From Desarmillaria ectypa (Eukaryota; Basidiomycota; Agaricomycetes; Agaricales; Physalacriaceae), in the NCBI GenBank assembly GCA_030407005.1, contig JAUDYN010000001.1, positions 2,976,001-3,040,000 on the forward strand: 64,000 nucleotides of DNA. Reading direction: 5' to 3'. A program made the position numbers and the translations under genes. Position 1 is the stretch's first letter; the number at the start of each line of letters is the position of its first letter. The notes beneath the pieces were generated by a model. It worked only from the letters and a program-made list of their open reading frames with translations, ran no database searches and was not told where the DNA came from. Of this stretch, positions 48,403-61,349 are shown piece after piece.

Positions 48403-49017
48403 CCACAGGTTTTCAAGTTAAATCGAAACGAGTGGACAAGGCAAGCCTGGCTGTATGCAAGTATAAACAAAAGAAAAGGAAAAGGTGCTAATCTGATCTT
48501 CAGTAATCTGCCTTTTCGGGAAATAACTACAAGGACGTTGCCAAATATGATCAAAGTTAGAGGCTATACTCCTTCGCTCCAAGTATACCTCGCAAGATTG
48601 TACAGCTAACAGCTATATTAACCCAGGTATCTAATCGATAATATTCGTGTGAGTCCGATAATATTGATTCAGTCTGTTAAACACAGTTCCTTATTAGATA
48701 TATTTTTCACTTTCTAAAGTTCAGGTTGGCTCCTCATAATTCTGCTCACATATCTGTAACACCTTTATGTTTCATGGGTAATGACAAGTTCTCCAAGTAT
48801 CCAATTGATTTATCTTTGGCGCCCATCAAAAACAGCGTAAGACCGCACTGCCTTTGTTGCGTAGGATCGCGATATCTGGCGCCAATGGCAATCATCGCAC
48901 ATTATATAAACTTCTGTCATCTTATCCATCTCTCACCCCTTTACCCAAGTTCACAATCCAGGTAGGCTTAATTTCTCTTGCCGAGGGCTCGTTTCTCTGA
49001 CGAGATAGTTCGTAGAC
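48403..49017. other. Divergent intergenic region
   Basis: 615 bp between the eIF5-mimic start (-) and the first PP2C start (+). It should hold both promoters. A TATA-like ATTATATAAA lies near 48900, about 115 bp before the PP2C ATG. No gene is seen. Confidence 0.45.
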
Positions 49018-50252
49018 ATGCAAAACAAGTACGCAGGCATACCGTTATGTGTGGCGTTCCCTAATGTTTCTTCTTAGGCACAGCAGAAACGCACGGTCAG
49101 GTCCTATAACGATCGCGAAAGGTTCAAATACCCGCGGAGTAGGCGCAGTTGGCGTATTATATTGTACTCATCATGATCTCGTTCTGTTAGATTCTTAATC
49201 AACAGCCGTCAAGAGATGAATACTACCAGATCGGTACGTACGAAACCCAAGGCACCCGTCCCACCATGGAGGATACACACGCCTTTATTGTTGACTTTGA
49301 TTCGGTCAAGGGCCAAGGATACTTTAGCGTATTTGACGGCCATGGAAACAAAAACGTATCAGAATGGTGTGGCCACTACTTTCATCAGGTGCGTATTTAT
49401 CTGTATATATCAGAAATCTTTTCAAACGATTGACTAGATGCTCTTGGGCGCGATGCATGATCACCCAACTCTTTCTCCCGAGAAAATTCTTCACAAGGCT
49501 TTCAGGAGAGTAGACGAAATACTGCGAAAGTATTCCCTACAATCTGAACAAATAGCCGAGTCCGGATCTACAGCAGCGATTGCTTTTCTGCGTATCGAAG
49601 ACGAAGACGGTACACAAACCTCATTTGCTTCTTCGCCCGCATCCGAGAATGCATCTACGAGTACATCGGCCCCTTCGCCGTCTGCCTCGCGATCCACGGG
49701 CCAACGAAGAACACCACCAGAGACGGCTAAACGAGTCCTGTACTGTGCCAATGCGGGTGACGCGCGGGCCGTGCTATGTCGGAATGGAACTGCGATACGA
49801 TTGACACAGGATCACAAAGTGACTGATCCATCCGAGGGGTCCCGCATAAGGCAAGCTGGGGGTGTCATTATGCGAGGCCGTGTATTTGGCACATTGGCTG
49901 TTTCACGGAGCCTGGGCAATCACATATCATACGATGGTATCCGGATGAAAAAATATGTGATTTCGACGCCGTATACATCCCGGACGGAGTTGACAGACGA
50001 AGATGAGTTTTGCATTATTGCGTGCGATGGGGTAAGTGCTACTGCTCTTCGGGACATGGACACTGACTAAAGGTTGAACAGCTTTGGGATGTAATTACAG
50101 ATCAAGATGCAGTCAACCTTGTGCGGCGTATCAAGGACGCTCAGTACGCGAGCAAGATTCTCGTCAATCATGCACTTTGTAATGACGTTCAGCCGACGCG
50201 GGATAATGTCACAGTCATGGTTGTGCGGTTCAAGGACTTTGCATCAAAGTGA
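49018..50252 (+). CDS. PP2C-type protein phosphatase, Ptc1-like (copy 1)
   Basis: This is a metal-dependent Ser/Thr phosphatase. The start MQNK, then HSRNARSGPITIAKGSNTRG, is joined by introns (49029-49078 and about 49153-49203) to PSRDEYYQIGTYETQGTRPT, MEDTHAFIVDFD and GYFSVFDGHGNKNVSEWCG. RTTMED-type and FDGHG motifs carry metal-binding Asp. Later motifs are GSTAAIAFLRIED, ANAGDARAVLCRNGTAIRLT, GTLAVSRSLGN, EFCIIACDG (then LWDV after an intron) and DNVTVMVVRFKDF. All core residues are present. A Ser-rich insert lies after LRIED. It lies directly upstream of a second gene of the same family and orientation. Confidence 0.9.
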
Positions 50253-50953
50253 ACGCGTGGAATTCCATTACATATGTTGCTTCTTATTTATTTATGTGTT
50301 TAGGTATTCTCTTGTCGTAGTTCTATTGTATCCACAGTATCCATGTATCTCACTGCAATTATGTATTTGATTAGATATATTGTAGGAAGATCAGGGGAGT
50401 TCATGTTCATTTTCATATTTAACCAAGTTGGAACAAACTAATGTTGTCTCAATAATGGAAGCATTGGTCGCTCCAAGCGGTGTGCGTGGGCGATTTCCGA
50501 ACTTTGGTGGCAAGGTAAAGAATAAAGTGAAGCTTGGGACCTTGTGTAAGTAACAAAATAATGAATCCTCACAACAGAAAAGGATGAGAGAATAATAGGG
50601 AACGGTCAATGCATGATCGATGATCGTAGATTACCTTTTTCTGCGATTGCCACATGGCTGAATTGAATCTTTCCTTGCAACACTCATCCGGTCGACTACA
50701 GAGCACTATTCTCCCTTCTATCGTCCTTGCGCGTTCGTAATTGTCTTCTTACCTTGAGAATACTTGCGGAGCCGATATTACGACTCCGAAACTACCTGAC
50801 ATATTCATCTTTCGTCATCGCCGTGACAATCAACCGACCGGGTTCTCTGTGAGTATATCAAACCGCGGTTTCCAAACTGTCTTCATTCCTGGCCCCTGCT
50901 CACCTCATTGCTCAGATATATCCTCATTTTCTCAATATCGCCTTCATTTTGCC
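50253..50953. other. Spacer between the two PP2C genes
   Basis: 701 bp with no gene. It must hold the 3' end of copy 1 and the promoter of copy 2. A pyrimidine-rich stretch precedes the second start codon. Confidence 0.45.
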
Positions 50954-52327
50954 ATGCGGTTCACAGAGTCACCCAATGCTCGCTCCAAATCTATATCAAC
51001 TGCTGAATTCGACACCCATGGCGTGCGATCTGTGACTCTTCCTGGATTTGACTAGTCTGATTCAATATCTAGGTTCTCAACCGCCACGCCTCCAAGAATT
51101 CCTCCTACCAAGTTGGCCTTTCTGAAGATAAAGGCAATCGGAGAACCATGGAAGATTCTCACTCTTTCGTCACCGATTTTGACAACGTTCGCGGTCAGGG
51201 TTTCTTCGCGGTATTCGATGGACATGCAGGGAAACATGCCGCTGAGTGGTGTGGGACACATTTCCATGAGGTAATCTTCCTACGAAAATCCTGCAGTTTG
51301 ACATGCTCACCCGCACCGCCTCATGCAGTCCCTGCTCCAATGCTTACGTGCATGTCCCGATCTTCCAATCCCCGACATTCTCAATGAAACCTTTCATGAC
51401 GTTGATAGAAATCTTTCTCGTATGTGTGAAGAATCTGACGGCAAGATCCACTCTGGCTGCACTGCTGTAACAGCGTTCCTACGCCTTGAGGATGCTGATG
51501 GCAAGCAATCATTCCTGGATCAAGCAACTCCACCCTCGAAACCTATAACACCTCTTGCCGAGACCCTTTCACCCCTTGACGGGGATGAGAGCAGTAGCGG
51601 GGAGAGTGGCGGTGATGCCACTGCCGATGACAACAAGGATCCCAAGCGGCGGAAAAAAACGAAAAAATTGGGTGCTAAGCGACTCAGAAATGCCATTAAA
51701 AGTCTTGGTAGTGGCTCATCTCTCTCTCCCAAGACTTCTCCATCAGTGTCCCGGAAACAGTCTGCTGAAGTCGTACAAATTCAAGTCCCGGCCCAAACTC
51801 CACCACCAGAGGCGAGGCGCGTTTTCTATACAGCCAATGCCGGTGATGCACGCGCCGTTCTATGCCGTAATGGCAATGCTATCCGACTCACCTATGACCA
51901 CAAAGGATCAGACAAACAGGAGGCGAAACGTATTGTGGATGCTGGTGGCTTTGTGATGAGTGGAAGAGTGAACGGTGTTTTAGCCGTGACGCGTAGTTTG
52001 GGTGATTCCTCGATGAAGGAATTCGTCGTCGGTGCTCCTTACACGACTGAAACGGAGCTTTGTGATGACGATGAGTTCGTAATTCTGGCCTGCGACGGAG
52101 TAAGTACTTTGTCAGCTCCATCAGACTTCCACCTACTGACCGTGATTGCCAACCATCAGCTCTGGGACGTCGCTAGTGACCAAGCAGCTGTTGATCTCAT
52201 CCGAGATATTGATGATGCTCAATTTGCAAGCCAGAAGCTTCTCAAATATGCGCTTTCTCACCACTCGTCAGACAATGTCACCGTGCTCGTTGTTCGATTC
52301 AAGAATGTCCACCCCAAAACTGCATGA
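50954..52327 (+). CDS. PP2C-type protein phosphatase, Ptc1-like (copy 2)
   Basis: Exon 1 (MRFTESPNARSKSISTAEFD) is joined near 51030-51074 to VLNRHASKNSSYQVGLSEDK, then GNRRTMEDSHSF and GFFAVFDGHAGKHAAEWCG. Next come GCTAVTAFLRLED, a charged insert of about 90 residues (PKRRKKTKKLGAKRLRNAIK), ANAGDARAVLCRNGNAIRLT, GVLAVTRSLGD, EFVILACDG, an intron, LWDVASDQAAVDLI and DNVTVLVVRFKNV. Metal-binding Asp residues are all present. FAVFDGHAG plus AEWCG resembles yeast Ptc1, which turns off MAPK signalling. That role is inferred. The basic insert is absent from copy 1. Confidence 0.9.
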
Positions 52328-54904
52328 AGGCTGTTGCTCGTAGAACCGATTCTTCTTTATTCTTCTGAGCTCCTGCAATCACAATGTTTCATAATAGCAA
52401 CGTATCTGTATACTACACCATACACTACGGTCGAACCGGTATCTTACGTATCACGGACGTATTGTACACTCTGGCATCGGGGTACGATCGTGAATGTCAC
52501 AACTGTTAATGGCCGTGAATGAGCCTCCAGTCATCTGATCCGCGATTCTCTCTCCTTGGATCATAAATCACGTCTTCGCTAGTCACGTTTGCCAAGGAAC
52601 GTCTGGGCTTTCTTTGCGAATAGGTCACATATCTATGTAGAATGAGTCATACTTTTCTACCTGAGGTTACCGCAAGACTGAGGAACAATCCGGAACGAGC
52701 TCATAATTTTACCCAGAACCTTCCAGACGCCCATGGGTACTGCCGTACATTCTCATTGAATTCATCAGGTAACTGCACGCACTGGAAAGCTGGTAACAAG
52801 TGACTGTATTTAAATTAAGGCGGTCGTGACGCCCAGAAAGATTCCGGGCTCTAAAGAGCGTAAAGGCCTTGGACCGCGAACCGGGAGGAATACTGAACTT
52901 GATACTATCCAACGAGAGGAAAGTACTGTTCACATCCTTATCTCTGATCAGATCGGGCAACTGATGGACTGAAAAAATAGTCAGGGACAGCGCATTTTTC
53001 GTTCACGGACTCTATGAGTACGCCAAGCAATCAAAAAAAAAGCCCTTAAGCCCAACTGTCTCTTTGGTGTTAATTCGGCTTTTCAGGATCATGGTGAAGA
53101 GTATATCCAGAGCTGCATAGGCCAAAAACTTCGGCTTGGCCCGTTCTTGGCTCGCCACTTCTAATTCATTTCAGAGCCCAACAAATATCGCGTATAGAGC
53201 GATCTGAGTCGCTTACAGAACCTATTGCGCGTCATCATCTACTTGGGGGACTCAGAAAACCAATCAAGGTTTCCTTCTGTCGGTACCGACCATAGCCAGG
53301 GATTCAACTTCTATGCTTCGACAGCATATTTAGATGTTGGACTTGGGCGAACTCGGCTGCTATACGGACCGAACCTCTTTCAGGGTACCTTGAAAGTCAG
53401 GGCCGTTGCTAGCTTCCTTCATTCCTCCTTCACGTACAAGGTACGCATCAAGTAAGCTGCAGGTTGATGCGGGCGGCGTATTCGCAGTAAAAAGTTTAGG
53501 CTGATGGATATGTGACAAGCCCGCTGCTTGAAGCTGTTAACCACTTCCAGCCTTGACGTTTCGTGATTTTCTACGTGATGAAAAGAAAGGGTTAGGCATT
53601 CTTACATATTCTCTAATTATTATTAACAGGTTACAGCATCAGAAAAGTATCGGTAGGTTTGTTGATGTCTGTACTTGGATCCCTCTACAAGATAGCTGAG
53701 TCGCACGCCTCAGCAGCCTCAATCATGCGCCATGCGCACAATCACCTCTAGATACCAATATCAAAACATGAAAGCATCACATTTCTTTGGAGTTGCGATT
53801 TTTTGAAACAAACACTGCATTCAATGCTTGGCATACGCTGTAAAAAAACCCACTCGACATCGCGGCCAAGATCACGGATAAGACATGGAAGTAGGCGTAA
53901 TCTGGCACAAAGATGAGCCCTAACCCCGTAAGACTTTAAATTCCCTTTGTCTTTAAAAGGTTCAAGATTACGCCGAACCAAATCAATAAGTGTGTCGAAG
54001 ATGTGGCGTACATATCAAAGTCGAGATTCTGAGGGCCAGTCGGTGAGTCATATTCTTTGGGATTTTTGAGCATCCGCTCTTTGTTTCATAAATTTACTCT
54101 CCCCTTCCGGTGTGGATTGAATTGTGGCGATGCAGTCCGCCCTCCGTCGGGCGCACGTGGCTTCATCCTTGAACATTGACAACAATCTAGCTTTATGGCA
54201 CAACACCGCGCTTCCCTATCATGATCGTCTCTAACATTCCCAAATTTATTCAGCCTTAAGCTTCCTCTGCAAGCGGCGCTGATGCTAAGGCACCTCATAC
54301 CAAGTCGACTGCGGTTTCTCGGTGTCCAACTTATTCACTCGGCTCCTTCACACAAACTCTTTTTACCAAACGATTTGTGTTGCATAACTCCGACAACGGT
54401 TTTTTGTAATGCTAAAACGCTTATGGGAATTACGACAGGTGGCCGTGCCTCTAGCGCGCCGTGTAGGTATCCATGTTGATATTAAACTTGCGCGGCGTCC
54501 AAGACTACGACGCACTTTTACAATCTGAAGATAACTATTATAAAGCTGGGACTCATTCTAGCCTATCTTGACTCTAGTCGAACACAATCTGTCAGCCATC
54601 TGAATCTCTGTTGGGTCAAGGCTGGTTTTATTCTCCCGCCCTTGGAAGTATGGGAGAAGACGGCAGCTATGTCACGCCACATATCTTGGCCGCCACAACG
54701 GATCTTGGCGACTATGTCGATCGTCAATGAAGAGGAGAAGTGATCGAGATAAACTGGCTCCGCCCTTTTCGAAATTTGACTGAAAACCCCGCCTTGGCTG
54801 TGTAGTCATTCTCCACTTGAAGACTTCTTTTGCCAAGTCTCATAATTCTGGTATATATATCTTCTGACATTCTGCCTTTCTCGAGTAAGAATCCCCCCTC
54901 TGAC
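52328..54904. other. Gene-poor region
   Basis: About 2.6 kb. Several short open frames occur on both strands, but none has a recognisable domain, signal or consistent splice pattern. No RNA gene or repeat is seen. Confidence 0.5.
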
Positions 54905-56070
54905 ATGTTTGGAAGGACGCTCTCCCTTTCAGCTCGCACACGCACCGCCTCCCCAGAGCCTACATTGACAAACAGACGGCGTCGCCATTTTATAGCTTCG
55001 TCTCTGACAGATCTATGGCGCGCAGAGGTTGACAGCCGCTTGTCTTACTTTCAGATGAACGCTTATTATTTCATGGCCGGATACATGTCAGTTATCCATA
55101 TATCTCGACTACTCAGCTACTAACCGCGTCATATCGATAGGAACACTATCTCGTTCTCGGCTGTATTTGTGTGGTGTGGCTTTCAGTCCGGTAACACTAC
55201 ACAACTTGCTGTCGCAGTGGCAAAACTATGGGAACAGGGGGCGAGACAGTTTCTCCTAGCGGATAAACAAGCTCTGGCTTCGCTGTTCAGCTTTGTGGGT
55301 GGAGCCTTGATCGCGCGTTTAGTAGGAGAGCGCATCGGGCCGACATCAAGAGGTTGGTTGTGGTTGGGTACGATGTGTCAAGCGTTGTTCACGATGGCGG
55401 CTGCCATCACTAGTTGGAAGAGTAATCAAGGATATCCAGGAATTTCTGATGACCGGTCGGTGTTGTCTTTAGAATGACGTTCAATAGCTCATCTTTGGAC
55501 CATGTCAGCTATGTCGCCGGTCCCGCTTGGAGCGACGCTGTATCTTTTCTATGTCTCATGTTTATGTCTTGCAGTATGGGCATGCAAGGTCTAATGAGCT
55601 TACGCCTTCAAACGCCTTCGGCGGCTACACGTAAATTCCTTTATGAACCCATGTTTAATAACTCACCAACTTGGTAGTCCCGCTCACCACTACTTGGTGT
55701 GAGCTCATGGGGGTGGGAGCGTTGTTCAACCTCACTCGAATGGACTATGCCCGCGATCAAAAAGTTCTTGGTATTTTCAGCGTCATGCTCGGTATGTTGG
55801 GCCACCCTCCCGAGTTATGTATGCATAAATTCTGATTACGCTTAAGGCGCTATTGCTGGCCGTAGTTCAATCTTCAAACTCGGCTCCCCAGGCGCACTTG
55901 GCATAGCGACTGGTATCAGAGTGCTAATTGCATTCAGCTGGATATTCGTTCCGGGCTCTGAACTGTCCATGGTGGTGATGGACGAGGAAAAGGCAGACAT
56001 CGAAAGGCCGTTGCCTGAAAGCGGTCGCAGCAGTATCGTTATCATCCCACGCAACTCTACGGGCGTGTAG
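54905..56070 (+). CDS. DUF1275-family membrane protein
   Basis: It starts MFGRTLSLSARTRTASPEPT. The conserved opening of the family is MNAYYFMAGYMNTISFSAVF, then VWCGFQSGNTTQLAVAVAK. Hydrophobic segments follow: ASLFSFVGGALIARLVGERI, WLWLGTMCQALFTMAAAITS, AVSFLCLMFMSCSMGMQGLM, MGVGALFNLTRMD and GALGIATGIRVLIAFSWIFV. QSGNT and MQ are the usual family marks. Introns near 55090-55140, 55459-55488, 55628-55678 and 55791-55847 restore the frame. One of them (about 30 nt at 55459) is very short, so that border is uncertain. It ends SSIVIIPRNSTGV. The family (bacterial YoaK and fungal relatives) has no firmly known function. A transporter role is only a guess. Confidence 0.78.
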
Positions 56071-56483
56071 TCATGCCAATGATGGACTAGCCGAACCGCT
56101 CTTCGTAGATTGTTGCAGATGCAAATTTTTCTACATCGCGATTGACATTATTGTCCATGAATGGCCTAGGGCCTTGTACTAACTTTAGAAGCACGGTGCC
56201 AAATATGTTATACTTGTATGTAAATTAGGTTTCTGTACCGCCAGATAGCAATACCATTAGACAGAATGTATTTCTTGGATTACTGCGTCTCGGATACTTG
56301 AACTGAGTGCTTTCGACGCCATAAAACAATATTCTTGAGTGGTCCTTATGTCTAGCAGATCTTGGCATCGGCGATCTAAGTGACGTAGTATAATCGGTGG
56401 TGTAGTAATCGTACACGCTGCCAACGCTCTTTAGGTGGACACATCAACACATTTACTCTTACGACGAGCAGTGATTCTGGGCG
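56071..56483. other. Intergenic region upstream of PNS1
   Basis: 413 bp containing the 3' end of the DUF1275 gene and the PNS1 promoter. No other feature is seen. Confidence 0.45.
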
Positions 56484-58726
56484 ATGTCTGAATGGCCCGA
56501 CAAGAGCCAGTGGGGCGGAGGCGGGCAGTATGCAGGATCTAGTACTACTCCATACGGAAATACAAATGCACCATACCCCGGTCCAACTCCCGGTTACACT
56601 CCAGCCTACCAGCAGCAGCAGCAACCGTTTGTCCAGGATATCAAGGATCCATACAAGGGCGATAGGTTCAAGCCAAGGAAGAGGGTCAATGATCCCATTT
56701 TCTTGGTTCTCTTTATCCTCCAGGTGTGTCTTCACCGTGCTATTGTCCAACCTCTTCAACTCTCTGGCAGTTCATTGGATTTGCAGTAGTTTCCGGAATT
56801 TCTCTTCAGTCATGGGTCGCGGAAGGCGGGCTGGGGGGTGGGCTTGGCAAGGGGGGCGTCAAATCCGGTTCAAATTTTACGCTCAATAGGTATGTTTTTT
56901 TTTAGCCTTGGAAGAAGCAAGGTGCTTATTGTGTAACAGGAGTACAGTGTATCTCCTCCTTCTTGTCACAGGAGCTGCACTATTGCTTTCGATGGGCTAC
57001 CTCCTCCTAACTAGGGTGTTTACCAAGATAATCATGCATATCACGCTCATTTTGAGCATTGCTCTTAATATGTATGTATGAGATTGTTTCCTTCTTTTCA
57101 AGGACCTCGCTAACAATGCCTTTTTAGAGGGATCGCCGTTTACTATTGGATAACAAAATATTGGTGTAGGCGGCGTACGTCGTTCCCTTACTCATTGGCA
57201 GCTCACACGACTTTTTGTAGCCGGTGCTATCATTTTTACAGTTATTGCTCTTCTTTCTGTACTGTCCTACTGGGGCTTCCGCTCACGTATTCCTCTCGCG
57301 TCTCTACTCATGCAAGTTGTGATAGACGTGTCAAAGCACCACAAGAGCGTGTACATTGTCGCGTTCTCCGCGTTGATTCTTCAGGCTGCATTGGCCGTCT
57401 GGTACACATTCACCGTCATTGCGACATATGCCAAGTGGACTCCTGGCGGTCCATCTTGTCCTTCATCTTCATGCTCGGGAAGCACAGTTGCTGGACTTAT
57501 CTTTTATGAAACATTTTCTTTCCTCTGGACGTCGCAAGTAATCGGGAATGTTTCTGTAGCTACTCTAGCAGGTGGGCCCTTTGGATCTTGGTATCACTTT
57601 GGTCCAAGACAATTGGGAGAAATGGTAATAATTCGTCCAACTTGCTCATTCGTAACTCACATTAGCGTAGCCAAAGCACCCCACCCTTTCCGCCCTTGCA
57701 CGCGCATCAACACTATCGTTGGGGTCCATCGCCTTTGGTTCTTTGATCGTCACGCTTTTGGAGCTCATTAGGTTGATTCTGAACGCCGTCAGAAATAACG
57801 CCAGTCAGGACGGACATCGTAAGTCATCTGGCATTTCTCCTCCTCACATGCTTATCTCCCCGCCGTAAAGCGGTCGAGGCGTGTTTAGCATGTTGTGCAG
57901 CCTGTTTTGTTGGATGCATTGAGAATATTGTGGAATACTTTAATGGGTATGCGCCTCAATGAAGCGTTACTATGAATGATACTAATCGGCGCTTCAAGAT
58001 ACGCGTATATTGAAATATGTGCGCTAGCTTTCTCTCTTTGACTTTCCACCACTCATGCCAGTGCTATATAGCTCTCTACGGCAAATCATACATCACCGCG
58101 GCGAAGGATACATGGAGGTTGTTCAAAGACCGTGGGATTGATGCTCTCGTCAACGATTCCTTAGTCGGAATGAGTGAGATCTCTCGTTTGTGTGCATTAC
58201 GAGTGACCTGATAGATGCATACCCTGTAGCTCTCACATGGGGCGCCTATGCCGTTGGTCTACTGTCAACTCTCTTTGCATACTTGTATCTCCGAAGTAAG
58301 CTCAACTTTGTATGCCCTTCTAGTGATATCGAGCACAACCACTTAGTCACGGCGCCTTCTTACAACACCGACGGGCAGTACACTGCACCAATATTGCTGT
58401 TCTCGTTCTTAATCGGGGTCCAATGCTGTGAGCATTTACCAATTTTGCCGAGATGGTAACTGATGACATTTTTCAGCGCTGACGCTCTCATCTGCGATCG
58501 AAGCCGGGGTTTCAACGATGTGAGTGCTATTGATCATAATAGGATCCGACTTATTGTCTGCAGTTTCGTCGGTCTCGGTGAGGACCCGCAAGTGCTAGCT
58601 ATGAGGGCACCAGAGTTGTTCAGAGTAAGTTTTAATTCGTTCTTCGTGGAGCAAATCCAATGCTTACTGATTTAGCACATTGCCTCGACTTATCCACATG
58701 TCACTAGAGGGGTCCCGCAGGTGTAG
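56484..58726 (+). CDS. PNS1: PNS1-type choline transporter-like membrane protein
   Basis: It starts MSEWPDKSQWGGGGQYAGSS. The Gly/Tyr/Pro-rich N-terminus includes YQQQQQPFVQD, typical of PNS1. The first membrane helix follows KPRKRVNDPIFLVLFILQ, then FIGFAVVSGISLQSWV. About ten membrane helices are seen in total, for example YLLLLVTGAALLLSMGYLLL and GSIAFGSLIVTLLELIRLIL. The family signature is present: CLACCAACFVGCIENIVEYF, then NRYAYIEIALYGKSYITAAK with DTW. It ends PELFRHIASTYPHVTRGVPQ followed by V. Many short introns split it. Yeast Pns1 is a plasma-membrane relative of choline transporter-like proteins whose substrate is not settled. Confidence 0.9.
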
Positions 58727-59029
58727 AACGTTGCATGACGCTTGGCACGGACTTGAGTTCTTTCTTCATTTTTTGATTTGTTCCCACACAAGTTGTGGTG
58801 TTGACTGTCACCAGAATGATACTATCTATCACGCTAGCACATACACGAATATATAATTCATACTACGAAATCTTCAGCAATGAATACCTATCTATATACC
58901 CTTTCATTGGAAGTCCGAGGCAGGTCAAACGAGGGGAACATCCAACAGGATGCGCATAACACTCAAGATCCATGTCGTACCTAGTTGATGCCCATATGGC
59001 TGTTGTCAGCAGTCTGAAACACACAAGGA
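58727..59029. other. Intergenic region
   Basis: About 300 bp between the PNS1 stop and the end of the permease pseudogene. Nothing is seen. Confidence 0.4.
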
Positions 59030-60882
59030 ACTCACTCGTTCTCTGTCAGATCTGCCTCTGCAGCCAACCGTCCTCCTCAAAAGATAATCCCTTGGCAAGA
59101 GCACGTTGATGATTCACGTAAATGTAGTAAAAACGCCACGCAAGGAACAAGATCATCTCTAAACCATACTGTCAAGAGAGACATGAACCCGTGGCTAATC
59201 CAAGCGGAAGGGCTAAAGACGTACAAAAATAGCAGAAATGAAGGTAGCCGGGGCGCCCACTGAAATCCCATTTTCAGAACCCAAGATCAACGACCAAAAA
59301 CACCAAAAATGGTACCTTTGCCTGGAAGACTTGACTTCCCACAGAGTTCCCGACACAGTAAGCTATCTGGAAACCGCAGACGTTAACCTTTAGTCACATA
59401 CCGATTCGCAAAGAAGTTTCAACTAACGAAGAGAACAATGGAGGTGACAGCTTTCTTAGTTTTTCCGGCAAAATTGCTCGGCACGAACGTCTATATCATC
59501 AATCCCTCGAGATTTCCCCTACGTACAGAAAAAAGCGTCAGCCAACGTGGTATACTAAAAATCATAAACTCTAAAAGCGGATGAGCACTCACGTTACTGT
59601 CATGAAATAAGTTCCCCACCTTGACTACAAATGCGCATCGTCGCCCGGCTGCAATGCTGTCGCGAGCATTCTAACAAATGCTGGAACAACAGCAACGAAC
59701 ATGCATAAAAACCGCACTTTGGGATGTCTTCTCGATAATGCGTGCTGAGGGACAGTGCCTTTCAATATAGCCTCCAGGTTGAAGAATCCGAAAGAGACGT
59801 AAACCAATGAGCCGAAAGATGTTGTACCCCCGCTGTTCATACCCAGAAGTCAATTTCAGACAGGCAGGAGGGAGGGATTACGAAGAAGAGTGCTTTGTTA
59901 GTGAAATGACGCGAAGAAGAAAAAATATGTCTGATGGTCTTTGAATGCGATTGCTACTTGGTGCCATTCCCATTCTCCATGTTTCGTACGGTCCGAGCCG
60001 GTCTGGTTTCCCACAACGCGCGCAGCAGCCATGTGTTTCTCTGCTTTAGATAACCACCATATTTCACGAGGAGTACTGGATATCCAAAGTTCAGGCAGAA
60101 CTGAATTTAGGCGAAAAATCATCTTACCCGAGGAAGGCGAACGTGAAAAACGACACTACGATAGTAAAACCTCCCACTGAACTAAACATTATCAGCTCTT
60201 ATTCGAGGATGGGTGAAGGAAATTACACTCAACAGAAATAGTTAATGCCTCGCCCAAGCGTCTATGCCATTTGGATTTTTCAAAGCGGGGTGTCCAATAC
60301 CACCTGCCGAAATTTATTTAAGACCGTGAATCAGCGAAACCCGAAAACCATCAATCATAGTACGTACATATGCATAGACTGTTAATGATACCGAAACCAG
60401 AAGAAGCAAACGAATTAGAGAAAATGAGCATTTGAGAAAAACGTACCAGCGTTTGCCGTACCCCAGATAATACTTCGCAAGGTATGTTCACTGGTACGAT
60501 ACCACGCACCTGATCAAAAATATATCAGCGCCGTGTTGAAGGCAAGAAGATTCACACACCAGTCAGGAGAAGAAAGGCAGGTGATATAACATTTTCCACT
60601 TAAGAGAGGAAGCTCAGGGAGAAAAAACAGAAAATTCACGTTGCTTGCGTGGAAATTCCAGTTTTGTCAGCTTGCTGAAGCCCGTACAGGACCTACAACA
60701 GCGGCAGAAGAACGAAGTCTATCTTTCGGACGAGGCTCTTGTATTCCTCTTCGGTATACTTTTCTACAAAGATATTGAATAGCGCAACAGGCATCCATAA
60801 GAAACTGCGTACCAGCAGCAGCTACCGTGTCAATGGCAGTCTCCCTCTCGGATTTTGGAATGGCCGACAAGTTGCTGACATT
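59030..60882 (-). pseudogene. Broken Dal5-type MFS permease (anion:cation symporter family)
   Basis: The pieces follow the family in order: AIPKSERETAIDTVAAAEKY, EEEYKSLVRKIDFVLLPLL, VLYGLQQADKTGISTQAT, AWYRTSEHTLRSIIWGTANA, TPREIWWLSKAEKHMAAARV, GGTTSFGSLVYVSFGFFNLE, PSNFAGKTKKAVTSIVLF, IAYCVGNSVGSQVFQAK and AWRFYYIYVNHQRALAKGLS. Intact relatives carry allantoate, nicotinate, pantothenate or peptides. Damage seen: in-frame TAG at 60693-60695, 59625-59627 and 59491-59493; loss of several helices between STQAT and the AWYRTSEH block; a one-base shift near the AWAR/GINYF segment (about 60250); another in the last membrane block near 59240; a lost AG acceptor near 60400; and no start ATG in frame. 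Introns are still recognisable. Confidence 0.85.
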
Positions 60883-61349
60883 CTTGACGTCAATGTTAAC
60901 ATCATCCTTGTTCTTGACTCACTGGAGCTAGCGCTAGCGTCGCTGTTCACGATAAAACGTTGCAGAACAACTAGACGACTTCAGAGATCATTTATTGAAC
61001 GGCCCGGTCTTTGATACTTAAAGGTACCGACTACACTCAACTAAAAATTGAAACGGATCAAAGCTGAATAGAGCCCCGATAAGGCGGCTAGATAGGCAAC
61101 CAGCTCGAGTATTGATTGTGTATGCTCGGAAGATAAGCGAAAGATTAGAAATATTTCAAACTTAGCCGGCGGCCTTTGCGGCCGCGTCTACATCTGATCG
61201 AGATCGTCAGGCGAGCGTAAAGAAAATCGATATTATCCAACCTTCAGATGACTCCGTTCTCTCCGCCGCGAGTCGGAGCTCGATAGTGTCGGTGAGGTTA
61301 TAGTACTGAAAGAGCGATGCTTCTCTAAGTAACGTACCAAGAGATACCC
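60883..61349. other. Spacer between divergent pseudogenes
   Basis: 467 bp between the conserved ends of the permease and amidohydrolase relics. It probably held their shared promoter. A 12-bp palindrome GCTAGCGCTAGC occurs near 60935. No gene is seen. Confidence 0.4.
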
